DNA from: Colius striatus
Lineage: Eukaryota > Chordata > Aves > Coliiformes > Coliidae
DNA length: 64,000 bases
Reading direction: 5' to 3'
Assembly: GCF_028858725.1 (NCBI RefSeq)
Contig: NC_084772.1
Coordinates: 21,987,548 to 22,051,547 of the forward strand
Positions within the stretch are counted from its first letter, which is position 1. The number at the start of each line of letters is the position of its first letter. The notes beneath the pieces were generated by a model that was not told where the DNA came from, searched no databases, and saw only the letters and a list, made by a program, of their open reading frames with translations. A program made the position numbers and the translations under genes. Shown in pieces: positions 31,601 to 45,100 of this stretch.

Positions 31601-34600
31601 CAGAGATACAGGAAACAGATGTTGTGGCTTTCGATTTTAAGTTCAGTGACCATTTTGGTAAAATACCTTAGATTTTAGTATGAGCAAAAAGATGCTAGAA
31701 CAAAACCACAGAAACCTGTCAGATGTGAATGTTGCTGCCTCAGGTGGTGCTTACCACGCTGGGTCACGAGCTGTAGGAACTTGAAATAGGTTGTGAGACC
31801 CTGTTGTCCTGAGTTTGGTAAAAACATGCTACTGGTGAGTAGCAAAATTATCAGAAGGCAATGTCAGTAAAATCTCCTCATTGTCCTAATAGTGCTGCAT
31901 CCTAATTCCTAAATGTGCTGCATTTCCAGAAAAAGGAAATGAGAGCCTTTAGAAAAGTTTGGGAACAGCTGCTTCTTAGTGGTTTGTGTTTGAATCCAGG
32001 CCACTTGTGTCAGTGTGTGTGCATCTCTACAGACTCCTCTCCCAATGTACAGGGTGGTGCCCAGAGCAAAAAGAACCTGATAGTGGTAGGATGTGTCTGT
32101 GGTCCATGCTGTTGCCTGTGACTGTACTGGAATATCCATCTTGCACAACTCATGCTTTTATCCCACCAAGGTTGTTACTTTGCACAGCTTAAAGCAGCCA
32201 CAAGTACGCGTCCTCTGTCATTAAGGTCAGGCTAGTACAGTGGCAGAAGAAGCTTGGTGTTTTAGGGCAGAAGGAGAAGAAAACTTTTCTTACTGGGTAA
32301 TATAATTGTACAGCACCTAGGTTTGCTAAGTGGCAGACAGCTTTTGAGATGCTGAGTTGTGGTCAATACTTTGGTGAATAGAAGTTTTCTGGTTCAGTGG
32401 TTTTCAGAATGGTTATTGCCACCATGCCTGGGTGTGAAAATGTACCTTCTGTTGCACACACTACCTTTATGAAGTATATAAACAGGGCTTTTCATCTGCT
32501 TTCCATTTATTGCTACAGTTTGTTGTCTTTGCCATGGGCATTTAAAACTGCGATGTTCTAAAGAGCCCTGCATGAAATTTTAAAGAGACTGGACCTTTCA
32601 TCTGCTCAACAGCAGGACATCAGATAGATGAACAAGAAAGAAAGAGAAATTGTTTTTGAAGCAATAGCAAAAAAAATAACAGTAGAAGCAATTATTTTAT
32701 CAAAGGTTTATTTTCTTTCTTGTTTTTTAAAGACCCTTCCTCAGTTGAAGTTGGCTGTCTTCTTATGTGTGTTTGATTTGTGGTTCTCACAGGATCCAAA
32801 TGAAAAACGTTGGCTGGAAGATGTGTGTTGTTAATGAGCAATCACAATGGCACCAGTGATTTCAGTGAATTTTGGTGCTCAGAGAATTGCAAAACTCTAG
32901 TCTTCTATCTTCAGAAGAGGCACACATTTCTCTTTCATATTTCAATCCGTTCCTTGACTATGGACAGACCTTTTCAAAGAGTAAGGATAGAGTTAGTCTT
33001 CGTTTGTCATGTTCTTGCTTGTACTGAAATAAATTGTGTTCTTTATTATAAGGAGCTAGATTATTATCCATCAGTCCCCTCTTTCAGGCCATTAAGCTGT
33101 AGTCTCCACTTAGGTTGCTTTGGCTTGTGTTGGTGGCCTGGGTGTGTTGGTTCCAGGTCCTTTCACCTCGCTGATGTTTTTTATTAGTTTTCCTTCTGCT
33201 GAATTATCTCCTGCTTGTTGCTCATCACCCTGCTGAGAGATGTTCCCCCTGAGGTGATGGAAGCTCCTGCTAGGGCTCCAGCTGGACCCCTCTGGTCAGC
33301 TAGGGTGGCACTGACTTGCTCCAGACGTGCAGGTGGAATAGCTTCAGTTTGAATTTTGATGGTGTTCCAGTGGGAAGGAAAATAAAAATTCCTCCCTTTG
33401 TATGTTTATGATATGACAAGCTGGGAACAGGCTGCAAATATCACTAACTTCTCCCACAGCTGATTTGGAGCAGAATAAGGGTTTAAGGAGAGAGCAAAGC
33501 CACCAGCTGCGACAGCACAGAATCACAGGGAGGAAAATAATACACAGGGCTGGGACCAACAACTTGGCTGGTCTTTACTCAGCCCCTCCAGAATAATGCT
33601 TTTATTAGCATCTATGTTGTCCAGAACATGCAGGACTTCAGATACCATGTTGGATAGCTTATTTAAGGATCAGGAAATCTTGGAGAAATCTAAAATACTA
33701 AGAAACATACTTTGTATTCCTCAGTTTCAAACATATATACCTTGTAATAATTAAATAGGGCAGAGGATGGATTTTGTACTGCCGGTAAATATTGAAGCCG
33801 GGATCTTGTTTGAATTAAGATGATGTCTGCCGGGTGGAGGAGATCTACAGAGATATATAAGGCCAAAGCTTCCAGCAGTCCATACTGTCTTTACTGAAAA
33901 GCATATTTATATCTTCCAGGCTAGTAATTAATCACTCGGTAGGATTTTTTGGGACGTGCATTCACAGAAGATCTTTTTGTACTGCCAGGAACCACAAAGC
34001 ATGGGCACAATTAAAACACTGATTTAATTTATTACATAGAGGCATGGAATAGGAATGTTTTAAGCAATGTTGACAGGCCAGGATTTCAGAACCACCTATT
34101 TTTTTTTTAAATAAAAAACAAATGCCGTCCTAACAAAAATTAAATTACATTAATAGCAGTTTTCTAATACACTCCTGAGAAAGAAAATCAAGTTTTGGCA
34201 TTAATTAAGCTGTAAGAAATTGTATAATTTTTAAAGAGGTTACGTTTCAAAATTGTCTATTTATAAAAATAAAAGGTACTGCCTTTTGTTGAAATGCACT
34301 TGAAAAGCACACAGCTCTCCTGAAAAATTAAAAACAATAGCTGAAAAGTGTTTGTATTCTGTCGGCTTCCTCTGTAGTTACTCTTGGGAGTCCCTGCAGC
34401 AACTCTGGTGCCTGCACGTGCTGGTGAGACTACTCTTGGGAACTTACAGGAACAAGCCTTTGACCGTGTTTGGTCTGTGGGCAGCTGGGCTTATGGGACA
34501 CTGCCTGCAGCCTCGGGTGCTGAGCAGCTGCACACACAGGGGCTGCCCTTGGGAGCAAAAAAACTCAGCTCTTTGGTGACCGTGGCTTCATAAGATGTCT

Positions 34601-37600
34601 GTGTGTATATCCAGAGGTGCCCATTTTCATGGAGTCCCTTGTGCTGTTTTAATGGGTGTGTTTGAAGGAGAAGAGTCCTCAGCATTGGAGGACTTTAAAT
34701 GCTCAGAGTGGTCCTGTCTTTCTATTTCTGTGCAAGGAAGGGCCTATGTGGGTTTGCAGTGTGCTTCTGTGCACCGACAGCCTGTGAGGAGTCCTTGCAG
34801 CTTCAGAACAGCTTGTTAGCACAGCTAAGAGAAATATCCAAGAGTCAGGGTTGGATCTGGTCACACTGGCCTGTCCCATGCAAATGCAGAAAAGCGTCCA
34901 GCATTCAAAATGAAACTGGTACCTTGCTTCTTTTGATTAGATGTCTTTTAAAGGAAGCCATTTTTCTTTATTTAAAAAGTAATTGAAGTCTGATGTGGTG
35001 AAATATGTACCTCCAGTAGCAGGCAAAGGTTGCTTTTTCTGCAGTAAAAGTTCTTGAGGTGTTCACCAGTTTCCTTCTTTTGGTTATGACTTCAATCATG
35101 AAACATAAAGGTCTCATCAAGGCGTAGGGTTATGCACACTAATTACAGCTCTAATTTGCTTGAACCCAATAGAAGCAGCTCGAATATTTAAAATGTAGAA
35201 TGTAACTTGGATTGGTTTTGTCCTCGGTGCTTTTAATGTTCATGTACTGAAATGTCAAATGAGTTGAAGTGACAGCTTTGGGGCAGGGTTGCAGAGCATG
35301 AGTGGTCACCAGCTTTGTGTCACCACCATCATATAAATGCTTACTTGCTATCTGGCCCTTTGGTAAACTCTGGTAGTATAATCTAAGTGCTGTTTAGCAA
35401 GAAGGTGGACAGCCCTGGATAAGAATAAATTATTTTCTTTCAAGAGCTCTTGGTTGTATTTCTCCTCACTCGTGGATACCTTCATGTAACATCTGCAGTA
35501 GGTGTCATCTTATGCTTTTCTGCATCCTGAGTCTGTCGTGGCCACGGACAGTGCAGGGGCAGCTGCCAGCAAGGCTCGCTGCGTGGTAACCTGCAGGATG
35601 TGATGTGGCAGGGCGGTGCTGAGAAATGCCATGTTTGGGGATACTTGTAGATGTCTGGCAAGCTGTCAGGCCAGGCATGCCTGTCTGCTCTCTGTGAAGG
35701 GCTTCTTGGGGTGAGATGGGAGTTGGATTGTCTCTGCAATTTGTGGCATTTCTGTGTTGTGCAAGGAGTAGCTGCACTTGATTGTGTAAAGGATGTCTAG
35801 CGTTCCCATTCTGCAATGTTTTCTATTTTCCTAAGAGACTTTGCTCTCTGCAAATGTGAAGAGAAGATAAGAGAAATTCTAGATAAGCCATTACTCAGCT
35901 TTTCATTTGATGTGCATGCAAACGTTCCCTCTTTCTGGTTTGAGGAATAGCACTTGTTTGGAAAGCTGTTATCACGTGTCATCTTAGTGATCTGTGAATT
36001 AATAGAAGTGCAAATTAAAAATAACTGTGTGATCGTTCTTTTGAGACACTGAGGTGTGTGTGGTGTGTTTTCTCTTGGACAGAACCCTACGTTCCTTTTA
36101 GCGTGACTACAGAGAAATCTGCTGGTGCAGCCCTTTCATGTAGGGCCTGGAGGATATTGTGTAGCATTAGTGGTTGTATGATCTCTCTGTGCCACAGTGA
36201 ACAGCTCTGGAATATTGTCTCTTTCTTGGGTAACACTTGGAAAAGGGTGCTGAAATGAATGCAGTGAACATCCATGAGGGCTATTAAATAAGTGGAAAAT
36301 TTATTTTATGGTGACAGAGCAAAAAAAAAAAAAAATGAAGCCACTTGTGTTATCCAAAAGGCTCTGAAGAGGTGACTTGAACACGGTCAATAAATGCCTA
36401 CATGGGCAAAAGAAACTTGAGAATAGAGAGCTCTTAAAGGCAGCAGAAAAAAGTGTAATGAGAGTTAGTGAATTGAATTACAGGTAGACAAAAATTTGAC
36501 TGGAAATAATGTACATGCTAATCAGGCAAGGTGATTAATCACTGGAATAGCTTAATGGCTATTAGGGTGGGTATTTTAAAATTGAGATTGGCTGATTTTC
36601 CAAAAGCTGCCGTTAAAGTGCAACTATTGAGCTTTAAACTGGAAGTAATACAGAAAATTCCAGTGGTCTATGTTATGCAAAGTGTCAGATCAAATCATTA
36701 CACTATCTCGAGTATTATGAATTACCAGGGCACTTTTGTTTCTGCATAAACACAACCTCTAATAATTTCCTGTTTCTTGAATAATTCAGCAGCTTACCAT
36801 CCAGTAGTTGTGGTATGACATTTTATTCCATCACCACGAGTTGTCTGAACATGAGATTTCTTCAGTGATGATACAAACTATAGAAAATAAATGATAATGA
36901 GCTGTCATAAAACTATAGTTTAAAAAAAATCCTTGCCATTTCTGCCTTTTTGTGTATCCCTGTTCATTCTTCTCTTAAATCTCCCATGCTGTGTGACTGA
37001 GCACCCTGTGTCAAAGCTGCGTTACACCAGGCTGCAGAGACGATCCCAGCTTTAATTTTTGTACCTTTTGTGAATGTCACAACATTAGAAGTCTGCTTTA
37101 TTATTATTTGGTGTTTACCGTATCTATGTATGATGTGTTAGTTTAATGATGGAGAGCAATGATGGGATGAACTGCAAGGAACTGAGAGAAGTGACAAAGG
37201 AGACAGAGGGTTTTCATTTTAATAAACTGTATGCTAACATGTGCTGTTAAAAAAATACTCCTCTCACTGAAATATGATGCAATGCAGAGTGAACACAATG
37301 AATTATGATCACAAAGATATAACAGCAAAGAGTGGCTGGACTGTCATCCTCAATCAGAGGCATAACTTTTGGAAATGACTTTGAAGGTTATCTTGGAATA
37401 GCTTTCCAAATTGACTTTAAATTTCAAGTTCAGAGGAGTTGATGGATGGATGCAGAGGTAGTCAAGGAAATTAAATGTAGGTGACCATCTGCATGAGCAG
37501 AGATTTTTATGCGGGGTAGCACCTGACCTATTTATTTTTATCATAAAGTGATTACATATTGTGCCCAGAGCTCTGTAATGATGATAAACACTGTAGAGCT

Positions 37601-37879
37601 TTGCCTCTTCCAAACAAAATCGCCATCAGTTGGGCCTGTAAACAAGATTCACCTGCCGAGAAATTACTACATCAGATATATTTTCACAGGTGCTCAGAAA
37701 GCAGGATGCAAATCTCCATTGGGGTGGTGGTGCTAGTCAGCCTGATTTCTGTTAATCATGAGGGGAAATGGGTTACGTCTTCTTGTTTTCAGCATTCTTA
37801 TTTTCCTCAAAGGTCTTGCCAAAATACGTTTGCTTTAGGAGAGGCTTCCATTTGTGACCTCCATGGAAAGAACCATCTT
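22680..37879. other. Gene-desert DNA, no gene found
   Basis: About 15 kb without a supportable exon. Local GC-rich patches (about 28500-28930, 29530-29830, 30260-30440, 35480-35720) give longer open frames by composition alone. A run of 15 A lies at 36321-36335. The stretches around 33740-33960 and 36480-36560 are AT-rich and motif-dense and could be conserved elements. No RNA gene was recognised. Confidence 0.5.
36321..36335. repeat. Poly(A) tract of 15 bases
   Basis: Uninterrupted A run. I see no recognisable retroposon body to its left, so it is listed as a simple repeat. Confidence 0.9.
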
Positions 37880-38085
37880 AGAATCATAGAATGGCAGGGT
37901 TTGAAGGCACCTTTAGAGATCATCTAGTCCAACCCCCCTGCAGAAGCAGGTTCACCTAGATCAGGTCACACAGGAACATGTCCAGGCGGGTCTTGAAGAC
38001 CTCCAAGGAAGGAGACTCCACAACCCCTCTGAGCCACCTGTTCCACTGCTCCATCATCCTCACAGTGAAATAGTTTGGCCAACAT
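37880..38085 (-). mobile_element. 5'-truncated CR1 LINE, 3' end fragment
   Basis: The plus strand starts AGAATCATAGAATGGCAGGG, the complement of the CR1 3' terminus (ATTCTATGATTCT). It continues through the typical CR1 3'-region landmarks: CATCTAGTCCAACCCCC, AGGTCACACAGGAACATG, CCAGGCGGGTCTTGAAGACC, GGAGACTCCACAACC and CCTCACAGTGAAATAG. The element therefore runs on the minus strand with its 3' end at 37880. Likeness fades at about 38075-38090, the usual 5' truncation. It carries only 3'-end sequence and no reverse transcriptase, so it cannot move. CR1 copies of this form are characteristic of birds and other reptiles. Confidence 0.93.
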
Positions 38086-41000
38086 GCTGATGGGATGGTT
38101 CATTTTGGGTGAAATGGGAGATCTGTTTCCACAGGATCAGCAAAGGGGTCACCATTGTGTCCCTCCTCATGGTTCTCGGAGTTGTCAGACGTGCAAGACT
38201 CAGCTTACCCCCTGTGTGTTGCTGGATGTAATCCAGCTGTGCAGGTCCCGAGGTTAGAGGAGATGCAATGGGTGACTGCAGGAGGATGTTGCAGTGACTG
38301 ACTTTGTGCATGGCTGCTGTGGTGAGGCAGTCATCACTGCACGTTTGTGGACTCACTACAGCACACTCTCACCTTCACACCACACTGATCTCTCCTCACA
38401 TATACAAATGTCATGAAAGTGTTTCTCCATTATGTCTGAAAAGCAACAGAGGAGCTTAATTCTCCTTAATACCCACAAAAAAATTGCACTAGGGTTTATT
38501 GTACACATTGGCATTTTCTCTTCTGAAAACCCTTCAGATACTCTCTTCCCTTTGCCTGCTTGTATTTATTTTCTCTCCCCTTGCTTACATTTTTCTTCTC
38601 ATGTCTTTCAGATTTTTCCTATTTACTTTCCAGTCCCTTTCCCTTTGTACATGATTACATTTTTAAGCACACAAACAAACCCGTGTAACTAAGTGTATGC
38701 TTTTTGTGACAGAGAATCTGAATATTTCTGTTTTGTTCAGATGTTTGTCTTTTCATATTCTATTTATTTTCCTCTGCCCAAACGATGACCCCATGTGGAT
38801 CAGAGCCTGGGTTCTGCTTGTTCACAGCCTGCTGATGTGCTTTCCATGTTTAACCTGCACAGGTCCTCCTACATGAACACATTTATTTAAATAGTGGAAT
38901 TAAAGCCTAATGCAGACTGCTTGTTTGTGTATGTTAAATGCAATATTAACCCCTTCTCGCTACTGCTGTGCTGAACGCATCCCGTTCTCCTTGTCCCTTT
39001 GTCTCCCCTTTTAAAGCCCACCTCCAGCATTTCTCTTCAGCTCCTGTTTTTAGCCCCAGCCTGGTCCTCACTGGTGCTGAGGTGAAACCAGGCTCACTGA
39101 AGTAAATGGGAGAAGCTCGGGGTAATTTCAGCTGCCCCAGGATTTCACACTAGAAATACTGCAGTTCATGGAGCAGAAGGTAAAGGCTTTGCCCTAACAG
39201 CTCGGCCAGATCTGATGGGAAGGAACAAAGGGATGAAGCAGTGACACAGATCTCTCAAATGGGATATAATATGAATAGAGAGTAAAAATTTTTTTAAACT
39301 ATAGAAATAATTGAGTTTTTAGAGCAAATTTGTCTGCAATTTCAGGCTATTTGAAGTAATGTGCACAGAGATCGTGATGTTGGAATTTGAAGGACTTTCA
39401 TTTGTGAACTGACCAGATACCCTTTAAAAATGTATGAGAAACCACAAACAGATTTTCAAACCTGTTCCAGGACAAGTAAAATTTCAGTATGATTTACAGG
39501 ATTCCTGGGGGATATTTCACAGTGCGAGTCTCTGTTTCTTCTGGATCTTCAGGAGGCATTTGTTATCCATGTTTCCGTATTTTAAGCAGCAGGTATTATT
39601 CCATGTACTGGTACCAAATGGTTTTGTCCCAAAATGGGAAGAGTTTTATTGCACTGCTGATGTCAGGGTCAGGAGGCCAGGGGACAGCTGCTTGTTTGGC
39701 TTTTGGTAAGAACTCTGTATGCTGACGTCTCTTTAGATTTATTCACACACTGGAAATTGCAGATGATAGTTTTGCTGACTTTCCTTTGAGATTCATGGTT
39801 TGCAAAGGTTTTTTTTTCCTTAATGAGCTGTTAATTCATACCAGTATTTACTAGTGATGTAAAATAAGTCTGCTGCTTTCCAGGCTGGTTTGCATTGGGC
39901 TAGAGTTTGCAGTTTTTAAAAGAAAATGATTTATTTCCTCCTGGGATTTTTTGGTTTAGATCTCAACATTTCCTCAGAATTTGATTTTTTTTTTTTGGTG
40001 GTGAATGTTTGCACAAACGTGTGCAACATCCAAGGAACTGCATGTGCACTGTTGCATTTCTATAGCTGTATTATCTTAGATAGAAACCCTCACATCCTTC
40101 CAAAGCCTACAGTGGCATTCACCCTATCAGTCTAGGTACAGCACAGTTTCCTTCTGCTCCTGTCTTGGCTTACTCTAAAAACTCCAGGACACCCTGATGC
40201 ATAAACTCACAGATGCAGGAAGCTTGTGTCTAAACCACCTTTTGGTGTGAAATCCCGCAACTACTTGCAGTTATAGTATCATCCCGTCAATATTGTTATG
40301 TATTTGCATGCTTATGTCCATGTGATCTCAGATGGGAGAGGGAGCTGCTGGTGGGAGCACACAGCCCTTTACTGTAGGCACTCATGAGCTTTCTGATGCA
40401 CGTGTGGGTTTGAGGCAGAATGAGGATAATCTTTGCATGGCTTGACAAGTTCAGAGACTGCACAGAAAGCAAGGCTTTCCCTCTCTTGTTAACTTAATGA
40501 AGCTTTGAGTACAATATGGTGGGCTTTGGAGGACTTTAGAAACCAGAGGAAGTTCAGTGGAGGGATGTCACTGCTGCCCTTGTGATAGCTCTTCTGTGTG
40601 AGTGCACAGAGTTTGAGCTGACAGTTATCCAGAGTGCCGAGGACAAGTCCCAGTTGATTTGTCTGAGTTGTAGACATAACTGATTTTAGACAAAAATGAC
40701 TTGTGGCTTTAAAGCAAGCTTGATAGTTGGCTTTTGCATCACAGCTAATTCAGCATCTACAACCTGGGCATAAGCAGGATTATGCGTAGGGTAAACAGCC
40801 TGTGCAAGAGCTGAAGTGCACAGGTACCTGCAGCTGTGCTCAGTTCTGAGTCTGAGTTTGGGCTTTGGCAGACACCTGTGTTGCCTTTGCAGCCAGTGAT
40901 AATAGTAGACTCTCAGTTTGGAACAGCAGGATAGGAGGAAGCACCAAAGTGTTTGGCAAGCTGGCAGGTAGGGAGCAGAAGTGGCCAGCCTGTATGGGCC

Positions 41001-42039
41001 AGAGGTGGGGGCAGTCCCATCACACTGCCTGCAGGATGTTCAGTAAAATGGAGAGAAGTTGTGAAGAGCTATGAAAGCGAAAAGAAGGAGCTTGTGTCTG
41101 AGGAGGGGAGAAGAGGTGGCTAATGGAGGGCTGCAGAGATGTGTGATATGCTCCAGGTGATGGATGGGGGAATTATCTTTGCAGTAACACTCCAGACAGG
41201 CTGTGAGCAGAGCAAGAGTACATTTGTCAAGGACAGAGAAGAGGATGCTGCAGTAATTGAGAAATGTCTCTCTTCTGAAGAATCGGAATTTAAGGCAGCA
41301 CTCCCCTTGAAATTCACTCTGGCTGTGTGGGATGCCCCTTACTTTCAAAGTACTCTGGTTTTGTCCCTTAAAAATGTATGAAGTTTAATTATAAATGGCA
41401 GTATATGTTCCTTACAGACCTTTTGTTTGCTTCTAAGACATCCCTCTGCTGCATGCAGGCTGCAATATTGTAGTCTTCTGGAGTCTCACGTGGTGATTTC
41501 TGGGCTTGTGTATTTTGTTAACGCAGGAATCAAGTGGACAAATACTATTTGCTGTGGTTAATATTCAACATCTTCCAAAGTCTGGCAAAATATGTCAGAA
41601 GAATGAGCCCCCTCAGTTGTTCTTGGCAGTCAGGTACAGCAAAGAGCTCTCATGCATAATTTTTCTCTCTTATTTTTTTCTCCTGCTGAAACATTTTATT
41701 CCATTTTACTTCTGCACAATACTAAACAGCTAAATAATCTCACAAAGTAGGCTCTTCAGTACTCCAGCAATAAAACTGAAATGAGAAATTATCACTTAAA
41801 GCTCTGGTTTGGTATCTATACGTAGGGCCAAGCTGTAGCTGATCAAAGTGGGTGTGGGATGAATGCTTGGCAATCATATTGTTATTGCTCACACCAGCGG
41901 CTAAAAAAGTATCAGTCCATAACATCAGCAGGGAGTGTGAGCATGCTGCAATCTGCACACGTGCAGCAGGTGCCCTGGCCAGCCCCAGCCTCAGCCCACT
42001 TTTCCTGGCACCTGGAAAATGTGTGGGAGTGAGGCTGCG
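38086..42039. other. Gene-desert DNA, no gene found
   Basis: No exon or RNA gene seen. A run of 12 T lies at 39985-39996. The segment at about 41030-41275, ending near GAGGATGCTGCAGTAATTGA, faintly recalls an ancient interspersed repeat but cannot be assigned. Confidence 0.5.
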
Positions 42040-42165
42040 GGGCTGTACCTGCAAGGCTGTACCTTTGGGGCTCTACCGGCTGTACCTGCAGGGCTGTACC
42101 AGCTGTACCTGCAGAGCTGTACCTTTGGCTGTACCAGCTGTACCTGCAGGGTTGTACCTGCAGGG
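42040..42165. repeat. GC-rich minisatellite, unit GGCTGTACCTGCAG, with a 35-base higher-order period
   Basis: About ten units of 10-15 bases, all built on CTGTACC, fill 126 bases. Unit starts lie near 42040, 42055, 42067, 42078, 42092, 42102, 42115, 42127, 42137 and 42150. Two successive 35-base blocks (42092-42126 and 42127-42161) differ by only a few bases, so recent amplification used a three-unit block. TACCTG (CAGGTA on the minus strand, a ZEB/SNAI-type E-box) recurs five times. Open frames across it are repeat-coded and not taken as genes. Confidence 0.92.
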
Positions 42166-45100
42166 CACTGAACCATGGCCGCGGGAGGGCACCGCAGCCC
42201 CTGGGGATGCGGAAATGGGGGGGAGTGTGTGTGCAGACATCAAAGATGAATATAAATAGGAAAGAAGCCAGAGATAAAAAGGACCATAAGGCTGAAACAG
42301 TCCACAGCAATATCACATGTTTATAGCGGGGTCTGTGGGAATAATGGGTGTTTATAAATGAGTTCAAGGGGATAATGTGTATTGAAATATGAGTCCGGAG
42401 GGAGAGTACGTATTCAAAAACTATCTACTGTATATAGCATAATAATCCCAGTATTTCATAAACTCATAGGAAAGTATTAAATAAAAATAAATTACAAATG
42501 TCTGTGGCCTGATTGCAAATCATTTCAGAGAAAAGGGAAAAAAATCCTTTGCGAAATGTGGAAACCATCTTGTGTTAAACAGCCCCAGAAAAAAACTTAT
42601 AATTGTAAGAAGTAAATGTCAGTTATAGTTATTACAGTGGCCATGTTGTTTCCAATAACAATTTGGCATTTTATTTAGTCTGTAACAATCTACAATTTAA
42701 ATTTAAAATAAAGATTTTTCTTTTATTTCCCTCTGAAGTTGTGTGCCAAGCACAGCAGAGCTGAATGTAACATCTGTTGATGATTAAAACAAGCTTTCCT
42801 ATGGGCCTCGAATACAAAGTAAACATGGATTTTATCCATAGTCAACAGCATTTACAAATGTAAAGGGAGGAAGCTACTGAGTTTTTGAAGAATGAGCTGT
42901 GAGAGAGGAAATATAAGTATGGGGACGGCAGATGGCGATAATTAGTTCCATATCGGGAAAGGCTTCGATTTAAAACATGAAGAGGACAGAGTCTCGTATG
43001 ATGGGGCTGGTTTATTAAAGCCCCCCTCACTTCCCATTATTCCCCCCTGGTTGAGCAGCACCTTTGCTCACTTGTCTGTTCCAAAATGTGCAAGTGCTGC
43101 TCGTGGTCTGGGCTGCTGGCGGTGAGCATGGCCACTCGGAGTAGATGTTTGCCTAGGTTTTCCCCACAGAGCACTAGAAATGCTTTGCTGGCAGTGGCCA
43201 AAACTTAGGAGGAATTTATTTTATGGATGTATAGGCCAGTAATCTTGCATTTTATTCTGTTTTAATTTAGATTTAGGGGCCGGGGTATCAAAGGTTAAAG
43301 GCTGTTGTACCTCGGTGATGCTCCTTGCCTCCTGCCTTTGCCCTGGTTAGTCATGCGTTGTGTGATTCCCACCTCACTGTTCAGCTGTCATCATGAAGAC
43401 CTGTTTCAATTTATCTCTTACCAAGGCCAAGTGCTTTTTTGTGCTTCTAGTCTGTACATTTCTTGCATGGTCTATCTGCATTTGTTACATTACTCAGTTT
43501 CACCATATTAAAAAGCTAATTATTGCTGCTACAACAGTTTCATTTCATAGGGCTTTGCTCAGCCTATTTTCCTTGGTTTTGTCGTGCTTCATCTTTTTTT
43601 TCCCCAGTTATACTAAATGTAAAGTTCAGTAAGTTAAGTGTCAAAATGAAATTATGATTTGCTGAGATTTACCTGCTTCCCAGGGTAAAGACAAACCTCC
43701 TCCAGTTCCTAGGGTGTGAGCCAGCCCCAAGCTTGCACAAGAGTTTTTAGACTCTTCTCTCAAATCTGAACTATTTTCAGCTAGCAACAAATTCCCTCTT
43801 TTCCCTGAAAGTGTTTTGTAGCATTCCAGTTCATGTGTTATTCTGGAATGCATTTCAGTTTTTAATTGCAATTTCTTCTTTCCTCCCTTCCATCCTCCTT
43901 CAATTTTCTTTCCAAATGGAAGCTGTTACAGGTGAGCTCTCAGCGCAGGCACCCGTGGAAGTGCCTTTGTAGCCCTGCACAAACACACTGGGTGTTAATC
44001 TGGCACTCTTGCTTTCATTTTTTCCCCCCTTCCGTCATTTTATAATTACCTGAGGTGGTAACAGCTCTTAAGAGCCTCGTCTGTCACCCTGGAACCAAAT
44101 GCTTTTCATTGAAAATTAAGGAGAGGCTTCAAAAGTTTCAGTTCTTTCAGCAATGAAACATAACAGTCCTCCAGTAGAAAGAGTATTTTGCTGATGGATC
44201 CCATTACACCGAGTCATGGAGGATTTAAGTATGCTTTTGTGGTTAAGAGGAAACATAAAGACTGGAGGCTTGTGCTTGCCTTCACAGCCATGCGAGGCTG
44301 GCTGCATGTGCTGCCTCGCCCAGATGAGGCACTGTGTGAAGCACGGGGGCTTTGCCAAGGTGTGCAGAGCGTGCCTGTGCCCTGCACCGCTCCCCACCTG
44401 GCAGCCAAGGCCTTAGGAAAGCAGAGATGTGGCCCTGCTCTTCTTCCAGGTGTTAATGAAACTCTCTCTTAAGCAGTGTATCTGCACTGCTGTTAACTGT
44501 GGCAATGACAGAGGTGCTGAGCAAGGAGGTGGTTATTACTGGGTTGAAACAAAGGCAGTTTGTCTCGATGATATGAAAAACATGCATTAAAGTGCAAAAA
44601 GAAAAAACTGCATGGAATTCAAAGTTAAATTTCTAAAGGAATGTATGTGAAGAGTTTTAGGCAAAATAAAACCAAAATAAGGATCCAGATCTGCTGAGAC
44701 ATGTGTTTTGGGCAGAATTTTTCTAAATCCATAGCTCTAGCATAGTCTTCAGGTAACAGATTCTGTACTTAAATGTCCAACTTCAAAGAGAAATGACTGC
44801 AAAGCAGCCTGGCTTTTATTTCTAATTAAAATTTTGAAAGCGTGAGCTGAATGGACCCCAAATCTGAAAAGCAGAAGGCAAATGACATTTTGTCTAATGT
44901 CTTTGAAGTCGAATCTTGTATTTGCTGGGTCCTGTAATCTTGGGGTTTTTGCGCATGTTGGGGGCGAGTGTCCTGCACTGGGCTGGGGGTGGAGGGGATG
45001 GGTGAAGCAGGGAAGTTTGCAGGGGTGTCCACGGAGCAAGGGACTTGTCAGGGATGTGCTGGAGGTGCAGAAAGGTTACCACCTCATTTGAGGAGCTGAT

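Noticed and set aside
33512-33570. CACAGAATCACAGGG followed by GGGCTGGGA, resembling a decayed CR1 end
   Set aside because: The downstream landmarks (CATCTAGTCCAACC) are absent; too short to call.
36858-36885. Frame reading FFSDDTNY, like the FADDT catalytic motif of LINE reverse transcriptase
   Set aside because: No other RT block lies upstream or downstream at the right distance; likely chance.
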